Below are positions 51,531 through 59,603 of a stretch of 64,000 nt of DNA, in pieces. Made by a program: the position numbers and the translations under genes. The notes beneath the pieces are model-generated. The model made no database searches, was not told the DNA's origin, and saw only the letters and a program-made list of their open reading frames with translations. Within the stretch, counting starts at the first letter, position 1. The number at the start of each line of letters is the position of its first letter. Source of the stretch: Trebonia sp963734665 (GTDB lineage: Bacteria; Actinomycetota; Actinomycetes; Streptosporangiales; Streptosporangiaceae); the NCBI GenBank assembly GCA_963734665.1, contig CAVTIR010000004.1, positions 496,001 to 560,000 on the forward strand, written 5' to 3'.

Positions 51531-51965
51531 TGAGCGGGCGTCCAGTCCCCCTCCGGGTCCGTGGTCTGCCCCACTTCGATCAGATAACCGTCGGGATCGC
51601 GGATGTAGCAACGGATCTCGTACTGGTGCTGTTTCGGCGGCGTCAGGAAGTGAGCGCCCCGGGCGCTCCATTCGGCGTGCACGGCCTGGATGTCTTTGAC
51701 CCGGATATTAAGGAAGCTGCTGACCCGGTCGGGATCGCGTGGCGTCTCCAGGGTGACCGTCGGCTTGTCGTCGGTCGGGCCTCCGCCGGCATTGATGATG
51801 ATCCAGCTGTTGGAAAGTGCGACATAGGTCAGCCCTCCGGGACCGGAGTAGGCCACCCTGCCGCCGAGCACTTCGGTGTAAAAGCGCCGAGAGCGCTCGA
51901 ACATCGTCCGAGACGATGAAGTGGGCCAGCACAATTCCCTCTGGGGGCGCTGGGAGCTCGGCCAT
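51494..51965 (-). pseudogene. VOC-family (glyoxalase-like) protein with a frameshift
   Basis: ATG 51965, with GGAGG 6 bases upstream, begins ELPAPPEGIVLAHFIVSDDV, the start expected of a VOC protein. The rest (ERSRRFYTEVLGGRVAYSGP ... YIRDPDGYLIEVGQ) is in another frame. Removing one T of the TT at 51900-51901 restores a continuous protein of about 155 residues. Either a recent inactivating insertion or a sequencing error. The metal ligands of VOC enzymes (His, Glu) are partly present (LAHFIVSD, YLIEVGQ). Confidence 0.7.
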
Positions 51966-52280
51966 CTGTTACCTCCACTGGTTGGGTATAGCGGTCTTGT
52001 CACTGCTTGCCTGGTGTACGTCTTCCGTTATGCCCGTGCTCCTTGTCCTGTGGACCAGGCATCAGTCGTCCGGGCACGATGCTGATGTGCCGACTGCTCC
52101 ATTGTTGCGCTGGCGACGTGCGGTTCGCGCCCGTGTAAATCCCTGGCCGCTACCCCGGTGTTCCACAGGCACCGGGTGGGCAAACGCCGGCCGCAGAGGC
52201 ATGACGGCAAATCATCCGGCCACGCGTTCGGACGGATGCGCCGTCTTGATCGCCGGCTTCACCCGAGATCGGCGCGGCCT

Positions 52281-52448
52281 CGCGTGCGCGTCCCCAGCCC
52301 GGACCCCGCCGGGGTGCGCGACGCGGCCGACGGCCAGCCCGCGGCGGTCGGTGACTACCCCGGACTCCTCGGCGTCGGCGAGGCCGTCTTCCAGGTCGGG
52401 CCCGGACGGCACGAATTCTCCGGACCGGACCTGCAAGTCAGCAGGTAG
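52281..52448 (+). pseudogene. Possible C-terminal remnant of an alpha-L-rhamnosidase (GH78)
   Basis: A frame ending in TAG reads VRVPSPDPAGVRDAADGQ and then a segment ending GEAVFQVGPGRHEFSG. The pattern (VRE-GG-P, then ..GVG.AVF-VGSG-Y-F) resembles the last beta-sandwich of GH78 rhamnosidases, which would fit the adjacent rhamnose locus. No catalytic region remains. The remainder of 52004-52571 contains a 7-bp GC hairpin at 52154-52176 (CCCGGTG/CACCGGG) and no convincing gene. Tentative. Confidence 0.35.
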
Positions 52449-52459
52449 GAGAGGGATGT

Positions 52460-52471
52460 ATCGTTTCATAA
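52460..52471. promoter_or_regulatory. LacI-type half-operator upstream of lacI
   Basis: TATCGTTTCATA reads TGAAACGATA on the other strand and shares TGAAACG with the operator at 40078. The flanking ATG...CAT adds symmetry. It lies about 100 bases before the lacI start and would serve autoregulation. Confidence 0.45.
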
Positions 52472-52473
52472 GC

Positions 52474-52541
52474 GAACCCTTTTCATCCTGCCTGACGTCC
52501 TACGGATCTTCTGGAAGCTTCATCAGAATGAAAAAGGTTCG
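52474..52541. repeat. 18-bp imperfect inverted repeat before lacI
   Basis: CGAACCCTTTTCATCCTG (52474-52491) pairs with CAGAATGAAAAAGGTTCG (52524-52541) at 16 of 18 positions around a 32-base spacer. It ends 30 bases before the lacI start. It could be a leader hairpin or a small inverted-repeat element. Confidence 0.7.
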
Positions 52542-52571
52542 GTCGCCCTGTCCCTGGAGAAGCGGGTAAGC

Positions 52572-53597
52572 GTGCCGGTCAGCATCAGGGATGTCGCCGC
52601 CCACGCCGGCGTCTCCGTCGCCACGGTCTCCAACGTGCTCAACCGGCCCGACATCGTGGCCCGGACAACCCGCGACCGGGTGAGCGCCTCGATCAGGGAG
52701 CTTGGCTTCGTGCGGAACGAGTCGGCGCGCCAGCTGCGCGCCGGGCGAAGCCGGACGATCGGCCTTGTGGTACTCGACGTGGCCAACCCGTTCTTCACCG
52801 ACCTGGCGCGCGGCGTGGAAGACGAGGCGAGCAAGGCGGGCCTGGCGGTCATCCTCTGCAACAGCGACGACCAGGAGCGCAAGGAGAAGCGGTACCTGGA
52901 ACTGCTTGAAGAGCACCGGGTGCAGGGCGTGCTCATCACGCCGGTGGTTGGCGCGGGCTCGCGCCTGGCCCGGCTGCAGCGGCGCGGCACGCCGGTCGTC
53001 CTCGTCGACAGCCGGTCCCCGTCCCGGGGCCAGTGCTCGGTCGCGGTTGACGACGTGCTCGGCGGTGACCTCGCCGTCTCCCACCTGCTGTCCACCGGCC
53101 ACCAGCACATCGCCTATATCAGCGGTCCGCGCACGATCCGTCAGGTCGCTGACCGGTACGAGGGCGCGCTGCGCGCGCTCGACCGGGCCGGGCGCCAGGC
53201 CCGGGACCTGCACATGATCGACGTCGGGTCGCTCAACGTGGCCGCCGGGCAGAAGGCCGGCGCGGAGATCGCGGCCCTGCGGGCGGCGGACCGGCCCACC
53301 GCGGTGTTCTGCACCAACGACCTGATCGCCCTCGGCGTCCTGCAGGAGATGACCCGGCACAAGGTCCGGGTCCCCGAGGACATCTCGATCGTCGGCTACG
53401 ACGACATCGACTTCGCGGCGGCCGCTGCCGTCCCGCTCACCTCCGTCCGCCAGCCCCGCCAGCAGCTCGGCCGCACCGCCGCGCGGATGCTCCTCGAGGA
53501 GGCTGCCGCCGGCGACACCCACCAGCACCAGCAGGTGATCTTCGAGCCTGAGCTGATCGTCCGCCGCTCAACCAGGGCAACCGGTCCTGGGCTCTGA
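52572..53597 (+). CDS. LacI family transcriptional regulator
   Basis: 341 residues. HTH and hinge are complete: SIRDVAAHAGVSVATVSNVLNRPDIVA, then RQLRAGRSRTIGLVVLDVANPFF. The sugar-binding core follows (TPVVLVDSR, HLLSTGHQHIAYISGP, FCTNDLIALGVLQEM, SIVGYDDIDFA). GTG 52572 is the family-typical start. It lies 2 kb after the rhamnose enzymes; the shared TGAAACG sites before its own gene and before the rhamnose ABC gene suggest it is the rhamnose repressor, though control of the downstream genes cannot be excluded. Confidence 0.9.
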   Translation: MPVSIRDVAAHAGVSVATVSNVLNRPDIVARTTRDRVSASIRELGFVRNESARQLRAGRSRTIGLVVLDVANPFFTDLARGVEDEASKAGLAVILCNSDDQERKEKRYLELLEEHRVQGVLITPVVGAGSRLARLQRRGTPVVLVDSRSPSRGQCSVAVDDVLGGDLAVSHLLSTGHQHIAYISGPRTIRQVADRYEGALRALDRAGRQARDLHMIDVGSLNVAAGQKAGAEIAALRAADRPTAVFCTNDLIALGVLQEMTRHKVRVPEDISIVGYDDIDFAAAAAVPLTSVRQPRQQLGRTAARMLLEEAAAGDTHQHQQVIFEPELIVRRSTRATGPGL

Positions 53598-53640
53598 GTA
53601 GTAGCGAGCATTGCCCTGGCGGGTGGCCCCGAACGGCCTC

Positions 53641-54816
53641 TTAGCGGTCTGGGGCGTCCTGAAGGCTGGCCGCGCATTCGCGCAGGATCCTGGCCAGGCC
53701 AAGGCCGCGGCCGTCCGCGCCCCCGGGGAACGACATCCGCCGGGGGATCCAGGCATAGGAGACGCCATGCCACGGATCCGCGATCCCGATGGAGCCACCC
53801 GCGCCGTCGTGCCCGAACGCCTGGTGGCTGCCGTACGCGACCCGGTCGTCGGCTTTCTGGAACACGATGCCGAACCGGTTCGTGACGTGCAGCACGAGAT
53901 CCTCGCCGACTGTCTGGATCTGCGTGACCTGCGCGATCGTGGCGTCGGTGAGCAGCCGGGGAAACCCGTCGACCTCGCTGATGCACATCGCGTACAGCCG
54001 GGCGAGGCCGCGGGCCGACCCGACCCCGGCACCGGCGGCCTGGCCGGAGGCGCGGACGGCGCGGATGTTCGGCAACAGCTCGATGCGCCCGGGCGTGGCG
54101 GCGCTGAACGTCATGCCGGTGAGGCTGTCGGGGAGCGGGGGCGGCCCGCCCGCCTGCGCCTGCTGCTCGGGCGTGGGGCTGGCCGGGAGCACCATGCGCA
54201 CCTGAGGGTCGACCTCCTCGGGCGTGCGGATGTAGAAGTCGATGCCGCGCGGGTCGCCGATCTCCTTCCTGAAGAACTCCGCGATGGGGATGCCAACGAT
54301 GCGCCGGACGAGCTCGTCCATGATGGTGCCGATCGTCAGCCCGTGATATCCGTGTGCCTTGCCCGGCCGCCAGTGCGGAACCTGCGCCGCGAGCCGGGCC
54401 GCCGCCGCGTCGTGGTCGATGATCTCCTCGAGCGTGAGCTGCGGCTCCACGCCGGGAATGCCCGCCTGATGCGACAGTGCGAGGCGAACCGTGACGTCGC
54501 CCTTGCCGCCGCCGGCGAACTCGGGCCAGTAACTGCTAACCGGAGCGTCCAGGTCGAGCGCGCCCCGCTGGACCAGCAGCGCGATGCAGATGCCGGAGAC
54601 TCCCTTGGTGCTTGAGTAGACGCCCTGGATGCCGTCGGGGGCGACGTCGGCGCCGCCCCACAGGTCCACGACCCGCTCCCCGAACAGGTAGCCGCAGAAT
54701 TGGCCGCGCGCGTCGCGCTCCTGCGCGAGCAGCCGTCCGAACTCCTCGGCGACCGGCTCGAACCCGGGCGCCGTGCTGCCTTCGACCTTGCTGTCCGTCA
54801 CGGGGCTGTCCGTCAT
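53641..54816 (-). CDS. Serine hydrolase, beta-lactamase class C / EstB family
   Basis: 391 residues. Catalytic SxxK as YSSTKGV, a Tyr in KAHGYHGLTIG, and the third motif as FGHDGAGGS (His-x-Gly). This combination marks esterases and D-aminopeptidase-like enzymes of the class C fold rather than true beta-lactamases. No signal peptide, so cytoplasmic. Convergent with lacI and on the same strand as the sugar-acid genes but promoter-distant (130 bases with a terminator between). Confidence 0.85.
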   Translation of the reverse strand: MTDSPVTDSKVEGSTAPGFEPVAEEFGRLLAQERDARGQFCGYLFGERVVDLWGGADVAPDGIQGVYSSTKGVSGICIALLVQRGALDLDAPVSSYWPEFAGGGKGDVTVRLALSHQAGIPGVEPQLTLEEIIDHDAAAARLAAQVPHWRPGKAHGYHGLTIGTIMDELVRRIVGIPIAEFFRKEIGDPRGIDFYIRTPEEVDPQVRMVLPASPTPEQQAQAGGPPPLPDSLTGMTFSAATPGRIELLPNIRAVRASGQAAGAGVGSARGLARLYAMCISEVDGFPRLLTDATIAQVTQIQTVGEDLVLHVTNRFGIVFQKADDRVAYGSHQAFGHDGAGGSIGIADPWHGVSYAWIPRRMSFPGGADGRGLGLARILRECAASLQDAPDR

Positions 54817-54905
54817 CGGGTGATTTCCCTTTCTGCCAGGGGCGCTCCATGACCCTTGCGCGCCGCACCTCCCGATCGTCGCCGTTATCTCGCCCGCTGG
54901 CTAGC

Positions 54906-54939
54906 GGGACCACCGATGTTGCTCAGCAACGGTGGCCCC
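54906..54939 (-). terminator. Terminator hairpin of the sugar-acid operon
   Basis: GGG-A-CCACCG, inner TTGC-TCA-GCAA, CGGTGG-C-CCC form a long nearly continuous stem just after the KDG kinase stop on the minus strand and before the serine hydrolase gene. Confidence 0.7.
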
Positions 54940-54946
54940 GCGTAGT

Positions 54947-56047
54947 TCACCGTTGGACGCGGGCGCCTCCGCCGCCTGCGAGCGCCTCCACCTCGACAAG
55001 GCTCGCCATGGACGTGTCTCCCGGCGTCGTCATGGCGAGCGCGCCGTGCGCCGCCCCGTAGTCAACCGCCGTCTGGAGATCACCGAGGTTCAGCAGGCCG
55101 TAGACAAGCCCGGACGCGAAGCTGTCGCCGCCCCCGACCCGGTCCAGGATCTCCAGGCCCTGCCGATGCGTCGCCTCGGCGAACTCTCCGCCCGACCAGG
55201 CGACCGCGCCCCAGTCATTGACCGAGGCGGTCCGCACCGCGCGCAGCGTCGTCGCCACGACCTTCAGGTGCGGGAACTCGGCGGTGACCGCCGAGATCAT
55301 CCGCTTGAAGTTCGCGGCGCTAAGCGAGCTGAAGTCCGCGTCGGTGTCCGGCACTTCGAAGCCGAGGCAGGCAGTGAAGTCTTCCTCGTTGCCAAGCAGC
55401 ACGTCGACGTGATTCACCAGCCTGCGGTTGACTTCTCTGGCGCGCGCTTGCCCCCCGTTGGCCTGCCAGAGGCTCGGCCTGTAGTTAAGGTCATAGGAGA
55501 CGATCGTGCCGTGCCGCCGAGCCGCCCGAGCGGCCTCCTCGACCACGTCCGCCGCGGTGGGCGACAGGCTCGCGTAGATGCCGCCGGTGTGGAACCAGCG
55601 AACGCCGAGCGTGCCGAAGATGTGCTCCCAGTCGATGTCTGTTGGCTTGAGCTGGCTGGCCGCGGTGTGGCCTCGGTCGGAAACGCCGCGGGCACCACGC
55701 ACGCCGAAGCCCCGCTCGGTGAAGTTGAGTCCGTTGCGGACGGTCTGCCCGACGCCGTCATAGGGAACCCAGCGGATGAATGATGTGTCGACGCCGCCTT
55801 GCAGGATCAAGTCCTCGGCCAGCCGGCCGATGTCGTTGTCGGTGAACGCGGTCACAATCGAGGTCCGGAGCCCGAAGCAGCGCCGGAGCCCGCGTGCCAC
55901 GTTGTACTCGCCGCCGCCCTCCCAGACTTGGAACGCGCGTGCCGTCCGGATGCGGGAATCGCCTGGGTCAAGGCGCAGCATGACCTCGCCGAGGGAGATC
56001 TCGTCGAACCGGCATTCACCGGCCGGCCTGGTGGGAATAACGGTCAT
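54947..56047 (-). CDS. kdgK: 2-keto-3-deoxygluconate kinase-like PfkB sugar kinase
   Basis: 366 residues. PfkB family: LGEVMLRLDPGDSRI at the N-terminus, WEGGGEYNVARGLRRCFG (sugar-binding GG), NRRLVNHVDVLLGNEED, and the ATP/catalytic motif LDRVGGGDSFASGLVYGLL with the base Asp. The adjacent KDPG aldolase gene, overlapping by ATGA, supports phosphorylation of 2-keto-3-deoxygluconate (or a galactonate isomer). Last gene of the minus-strand operon. Confidence 0.88.
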   Translation of the reverse strand: MTVIPTRPAGECRFDEISLGEVMLRLDPGDSRIRTARAFQVWEGGGEYNVARGLRRCFGLRTSIVTAFTDNDIGRLAEDLILQGGVDTSFIRWVPYDGVGQTVRNGLNFTERGFGVRGARGVSDRGHTAASQLKPTDIDWEHIFGTLGVRWFHTGGIYASLSPTAADVVEEAARAARRHGTIVSYDLNYRPSLWQANGGQARAREVNRRLVNHVDVLLGNEEDFTACLGFEVPDTDADFSSLSAANFKRMISAVTAEFPHLKVVATTLRAVRTASVNDWGAVAWSGGEFAEATHRQGLEILDRVGGGDSFASGLVYGLLNLGDLQTAVDYGAAHGALAMTTPGDTSMASLVEVEALAGGGGARVQR

Positions 56048-56685
56048 GGATTCTCCTGTGTCGCGTCGGCGATCGCCACGGCGTCGGAAGTCAGCCTGGC
56101 GATCTCGTCGAAATTCCCCGCGTTGATGAGGCTGGTGGCGACCATCCAGCTGCCGCCGACCGCCAGTACCGCTGGATGGCGCAGGTAACCGGGAAGCTTG
56201 GCTGCCGTGATCCCGCCAGTGGGGATGAACCGCATCATCCGGAACGGCGCGGCGAGCGCGTTGAGCATGGCCACTCCCCCCAGCGGCTCGGCGGGGAAGA
56301 ACTTCACCGTCTCGATCCCCGCGTCGAGCGCGGTCATCAGCTCCGAGGCCGTCGCGACCCCAGGAAAGACCGGTACCGACCTTGCCTGACAGTGCCGCAC
56401 GACCTCGAGACTGAGGCCCGGCGTGACGATGTAGCGGGCGCCCGCGTCGATGACCCGGGCCGCTTGTTCTGCGTTGAGTACAGTTCCGGCTCCGACCACG
56501 ATGTCGGGATCGGCCGCCATCGCCCGGATGGCCTCCTCGGCGGCGGCCGTCCGGAGCGTGATCTCGGCACAGCGCAAGCCGCCGCGTTTCAGCGCTGCGG
56601 CGAGCGGTGGCGCGGCCCGCGGATCGTCGATCACCACCACGGGGAGCAGGCGGGCGGCCGCGATCGCCTCGGCCGCGTCGTTCAC
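56044..56685 (-). CDS. eda: 2-keto-3-deoxy-6-phosphogluconate (KDPG) aldolase
   Basis: 213 residues, usual Eda length. Class I aldolase cleaving KDPG to pyruvate and glyceraldehyde-3-phosphate. Catalytic Glu in CAEITLRTAAAEEAI and Schiff-base Lys in IETVKFFPAEPLGG; VVGAGTVLNAEQA and FIPTGGIT are conserved. GTG 56685 overlaps the lactonase stop (GTGA), which fixes the start; its own stop overlaps the kinase start (ATGA). Confidence 0.92.
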   Translation of the reverse strand: MNDAAEAIAAARLLPVVVIDDPRAAPPLAAALKRGGLRCAEITLRTAAAEEAIRAMAADPDIVVGAGTVLNAEQAARVIDAGARYIVTPGLSLEVVRHCQARSVPVFPGVATASELMTALDAGIETVKFFPAEPLGGVAMLNALAAPFRMMRFIPTGGITAAKLPGYLRHPAVLAVGGSWMVATSLINAGNFDEIARLTSDAVAIADATQENP

Positions 56686-57779
56686 CGGGCCACCGCCGAC
56701 GGGGGCAGGAAGCGGAGGCAAGCCGGGGCCTGGACCACGGTGCCCGAGACGAACCGAAGACATGGCTGCTCCTCATCGAAGTCGAATAGCGTCACCGTGT
56801 CGCTCTGCTGATTGGCGACCAGAAGACGGGCACCGTCCGGGGTGAAGACGAAGTCGCGTGGCTCGCGACCGCCGCAGGGCGCCACAAGCGTGGGCGCGAG
56901 CTTCCCGGTGTCCGGGTCGAAGGCGAACACGGCGATGCTGTCGTGGCCGCGGTTGGCGGCCAGCACCGATCGTCCCGACGGTGAGACCCGGACGGCGCTC
57001 ACCTGGTTCTCGCCGGTGAAGTCGTCCGGCACCACCGAGATGACACCAGTCTGGACGAACCCGTCGCCATCGCGGCGCCACACCGCCAGCGTGCTGTCCA
57101 GCTCATTGACGACGAACAGGTGCTGACCGCCGGGATGGAACACGAGGTGCCGGGGCCCGGTGCCGCGCGACCCGGCGAGGCGTGCCGCCCGGCGCTCCGT
57201 CAGGGTGCCGTCCTCGCCGAGCCGGTAGCCGAATACCGTGTCAAGCCCCAGGTCGGGCACGAGCAGGTCGGCCGTGACCGGATCGAAGCAGATCTGGTGC
57301 GGGTGCGGGCCGGCCTGCCGGACGGGGTGGGCACTCGACCCCAGGTGCTGGACGTGACCGGTCATCACTCCCAGCAGCCCGTCGGCTTCCCGCGCGAAGA
57401 CGGACACCGAGCCGGAGCCGTAGTTGGCCGCGACGACAAACCTCTCGGACGGGTCCAGTTCGAGGTGCGCGGGCTGCGCGCCACCCGAGGAGACCGTGTT
57501 CAGGAGCGTGACGGCACCGGACTCGGGGTCGCGGGCATAGGCGGCGACACCGCCGCCCGGTCTGCCCGCGAACTCCGTCGTCTCCGCGACCGCGTACAGG
57601 CAGCGCCCGTCGGCGGTCGCGGTTACCCAGGACGGGTTGGGCAGCCTCGCCGCCGTGGTGAGGCCCGCCACGCCGGTCCCGTCATAGCTGGCGGCCAGCA
57701 TCCCCGACGGGCGCTCGTCGGGTTGCTCCTGATTCCTGGTGTACGTGCCGATAATCAGGGGTTGTCTGACCGCGTTCAT
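56682..57779 (-). CDS. Lactonase family protein (7-bladed beta-propeller, Pgl/YbhE-like)
   Basis: 365 residues. Repeating blades are visible: GTYTRNQEQPDE at the start, PNPSWVTATADGRCLYAVAE, PAHLELDPSERFVVAANYGSGSVSVF, GPHPHQICFDP, GPRHLVFHPGGQHLFVVNEL, REPRDFVFTPDGARLLVANQQSDTV. The family hydrolyses 6-phosphogluconolactone or free sugar lactones; with eda and kdgK next door a sugar-acid lactone is likely. Its first 98 bases overlap the end of the permease gene upstream. Confidence 0.88.
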   Translation of the reverse strand: MNAVRQPLIIGTYTRNQEQPDERPSGMLAASYDGTGVAGLTTAARLPNPSWVTATADGRCLYAVAETTEFAGRPGGGVAAYARDPESGAVTLLNTVSSGGAQPAHLELDPSERFVVAANYGSGSVSVFAREADGLLGVMTGHVQHLGSSAHPVRQAGPHPHQICFDPVTADLLVPDLGLDTVFGYRLGEDGTLTERRAARLAGSRGTGPRHLVFHPGGQHLFVVNELDSTLAVWRRDGDGFVQTGVISVVPDDFTGENQVSAVRVSPSGRSVLAANRGHDSIAVFAFDPDTGKLAPTLVAPCGGREPRDFVFTPDGARLLVANQQSDTVTLFDFDEEQPCLRFVSGTVVQAPACLRFLPPSAVAR

Positions 57780-58704
57780 GTGACCTTTCTTCGGTGCGTC
57801 GCGGGACCCGCGGTCCCGCGATTGGGGCTTCCGTGTACGTGGCCGTTGACGGCCCGGTCTGGGTTACGGGCTGGGTGCCCGCGATCGCGCCGCCGGCGAC
57901 GCCCTCGACCAGGTGCCGCTGCAGCAGGATGAACACGACGAGGACCGGCGCGGCGACGATGACCGTCGCGGCCGCGACCAGCGGCCACTGGCTGGTGTAC
58001 TGGCTGAAGAACCCGTACAGTCCCCGGGTCACCGGCCACAGGCTCTGGTCCGAGAGCATGACCAGCGGCAGGATGAGGTTGTTCCAGCTCGCGACGAAAC
58101 CGAAGACGGCGAACGCCGCCAGCGCGGGCCGCATCTGCGGGATGATGATCTTGAAGATGAACCGGAAGTAGCCGCAACCCTCCAGTGCCGCCGCCTCGTC
58201 GAGTTCGCGCGGGATGGACTTGATGTAGCCGACGAAGAAGAAGAATCCGGCGCCGGCGAGACTGGTGAGGATCAGGAACCCGACGCGGCTGTTGTACAGG
58301 TGCAACGCCCTCGCCTCGATGAACAGCGGTATCAGGCCCGCGGGTAGAAAGCCCGAGAAGACGAAGAACGCGTACAGCGCGTTGGAGAACCGGAAGTAGC
58401 CCCGCGAGATCGGGAACGCGAGGAACACCCCCAGCACCAGCGTCACCACGTCCGGGACGACCGAGTAGATGAGGCTGTTGATCATCTCGGTGCCGAAGTC
58501 GCCCTGGGTCCAGGCACTGGCGAAGTTGGACAGGGTCCAGGTCGTGGGCAGGCCCGTCGGGTCCTGGAGGAACCCCATGTACGTCTTGAACGCCTGCAGT
58601 GCCAGGTAGATGATCGGCAGGGCGAACAGGCCCACGGAGATCACGAAACTGAGGCTGTGCAGGCCGGTGGCCCGCAGCAGCCGGCCACGCAGGTTCCGCC
58701 TCAT
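57682..58704 (-). CDS. CUT1 sugar ABC transporter permease (MalG type)
   Basis: 340 residues, six helices. The EAA loop is clear: ELDEAAALEGCGYFRFIFKIIIPQMRPALAAFAVF. Homology ends near GGAIAG; the last ~65 residues are hydrophilic (Arg-rich RVPRRTEERSHERG...) and read through the start of the lactonase gene in another frame, so this tail is probably not functional or the true stop has been lost. Overlaps the MalF-type gene by ATGA. Confidence 0.87.
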   Translation of the reverse strand: MRRNLRGRLLRATGLHSLSFVISVGLFALPIIYLALQAFKTYMGFLQDPTGLPTTWTLSNFASAWTQGDFGTEMINSLIYSVVPDVVTLVLGVFLAFPISRGYFRFSNALYAFFVFSGFLPAGLIPLFIEARALHLYNSRVGFLILTSLAGAGFFFFVGYIKSIPRELDEAAALEGCGYFRFIFKIIIPQMRPALAAFAVFGFVASWNNLILPLVMLSDQSLWPVTRGLYGFFSQYTSQWPLVAAATVIVAAPVLVVFILLQRHLVEGVAGGAIAGTQPVTQTGPSTATYTEAPIAGPRVPRRTEERSHERGQTTPDYRHVHQESGATRRAPVGDAGRQL

Positions 58705-59600
58705 AGCTGAACCTCCCTGCGGCGCAGCGTGAACAGCATGATCGCGCCGATCACCAGCGTCAGGCCGAACTGCACGATGGCCAGCATCGATCCATAGCCG
58801 AGGTCGCTGTTGGTGCCGAACGCCGAGTCGAACATGTACATGCCGATCGTCTTGGTGCCGAAGTAACCATCGGTGAGCAGCAGGATCAGCGCGTACTCAC
58901 CCAGGCAGCCCATGGCCGTCAGGAACACGTTCACCGTGGTCGCCGAGGCCAGCAGCGGCCAGGTGACGCGCCGGAAGGCGCCCCACCGCCCGCAACCGTC
59001 CAGCGAGGCGGCCTCGTACAGCTCTCGCGGGATCCGTCGCAGGCCCGCGATGTAGATAAGCATCGTGTAGCCGGCGAACATCCACACGTTGATGACGATG
59101 ATGATCGGCAGCGCGACGTGATCCTGGCCGAGGAACGCGCTCGAGGTATGGAACACGTCCGTCAGGATCTTCTCCGCGGGGCCGCTCGTCGGGTCGAAGA
59201 TGAGGTCGAACAGCACCGCGACAATCGTCACCGAGAAGACCTGCGGCATGAAGATCAGCGCGCGGTACACGCTCCACGCCCGCCCTCGCCGGTTCAGCAG
59301 CAGCGCCAGGCCGAGACCGATCACGATCTGCGCCACGGTCACGCCAGCGGTGTAGATGATCGTGACCTGCACGCTGTCCCAGACCTGCGGCAGCAGGCTG
59401 GTGAACGCCGTCCGGTAGTTGCACAGCCCGCAGTAGCTGCTCGGGGTGCCTGGCACGCCGGAATAGTTCGTGAACGAGTAGTAGACCGTGGCGAACGAGG
59501 GATACAGACCGAAGACCAGCCACCCCAGCGCTGGAACCGAGATGGACAGCCACGGGATCCAGCGCCGGGTGCGGCGGGTGCCGAAGGGGCAGATAGCCAT
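58701..59600 (-). CDS. CUT1 sugar ABC transporter permease (MalF type)
   Basis: 299 residues with six helices. PALGWLVFGLYPSFATVYYSFTNYSGVPG at the N-terminus, then MPQVFSVTIVAVLFDLIFD and the EAA loop ELYEAASLDGCGRWGAFRRVTWPLL. Forms the membrane channel with the MalG-type protein. 3 bases separate it from the binding-protein gene. No ATPase gene is present in the window; importers of this family often share a common MsiK-like ATPase encoded elsewhere. Confidence 0.9.
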   Translation of the reverse strand: MAICPFGTRRTRRWIPWLSISVPALGWLVFGLYPSFATVYYSFTNYSGVPGTPSSYCGLCNYRTAFTSLLPQVWDSVQVTIIYTAGVTVAQIVIGLGLALLLNRRGRAWSVYRALIFMPQVFSVTIVAVLFDLIFDPTSGPAEKILTDVFHTSSAFLGQDHVALPIIIVINVWMFAGYTMLIYIAGLRRIPRELYEAASLDGCGRWGAFRRVTWPLLASATTVNVFLTAMGCLGEYALILLLTDGYFGTKTIGMYMFDSAFGTNSDLGYGSMLAIVQFGLTLVIGAIMLFTLRRREVQL

Positions 59601-59603
59601 GTA

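Noticed and set aside
51817..52569. 250-codon plus-strand frame over the VOC gene and the gap before lacI
   Set aside because: Arg/Ser-rich shadow frame without motifs; it crosses a clear minus-strand gene and the lacI promoter.
54947..56776. 609-codon reading of the sugar kinase with a long N-terminal extension
   Set aside because: The extension is an Arg-rich shadow of the eda gene; kinase homology begins at ATG 56047, which overlaps the eda stop.
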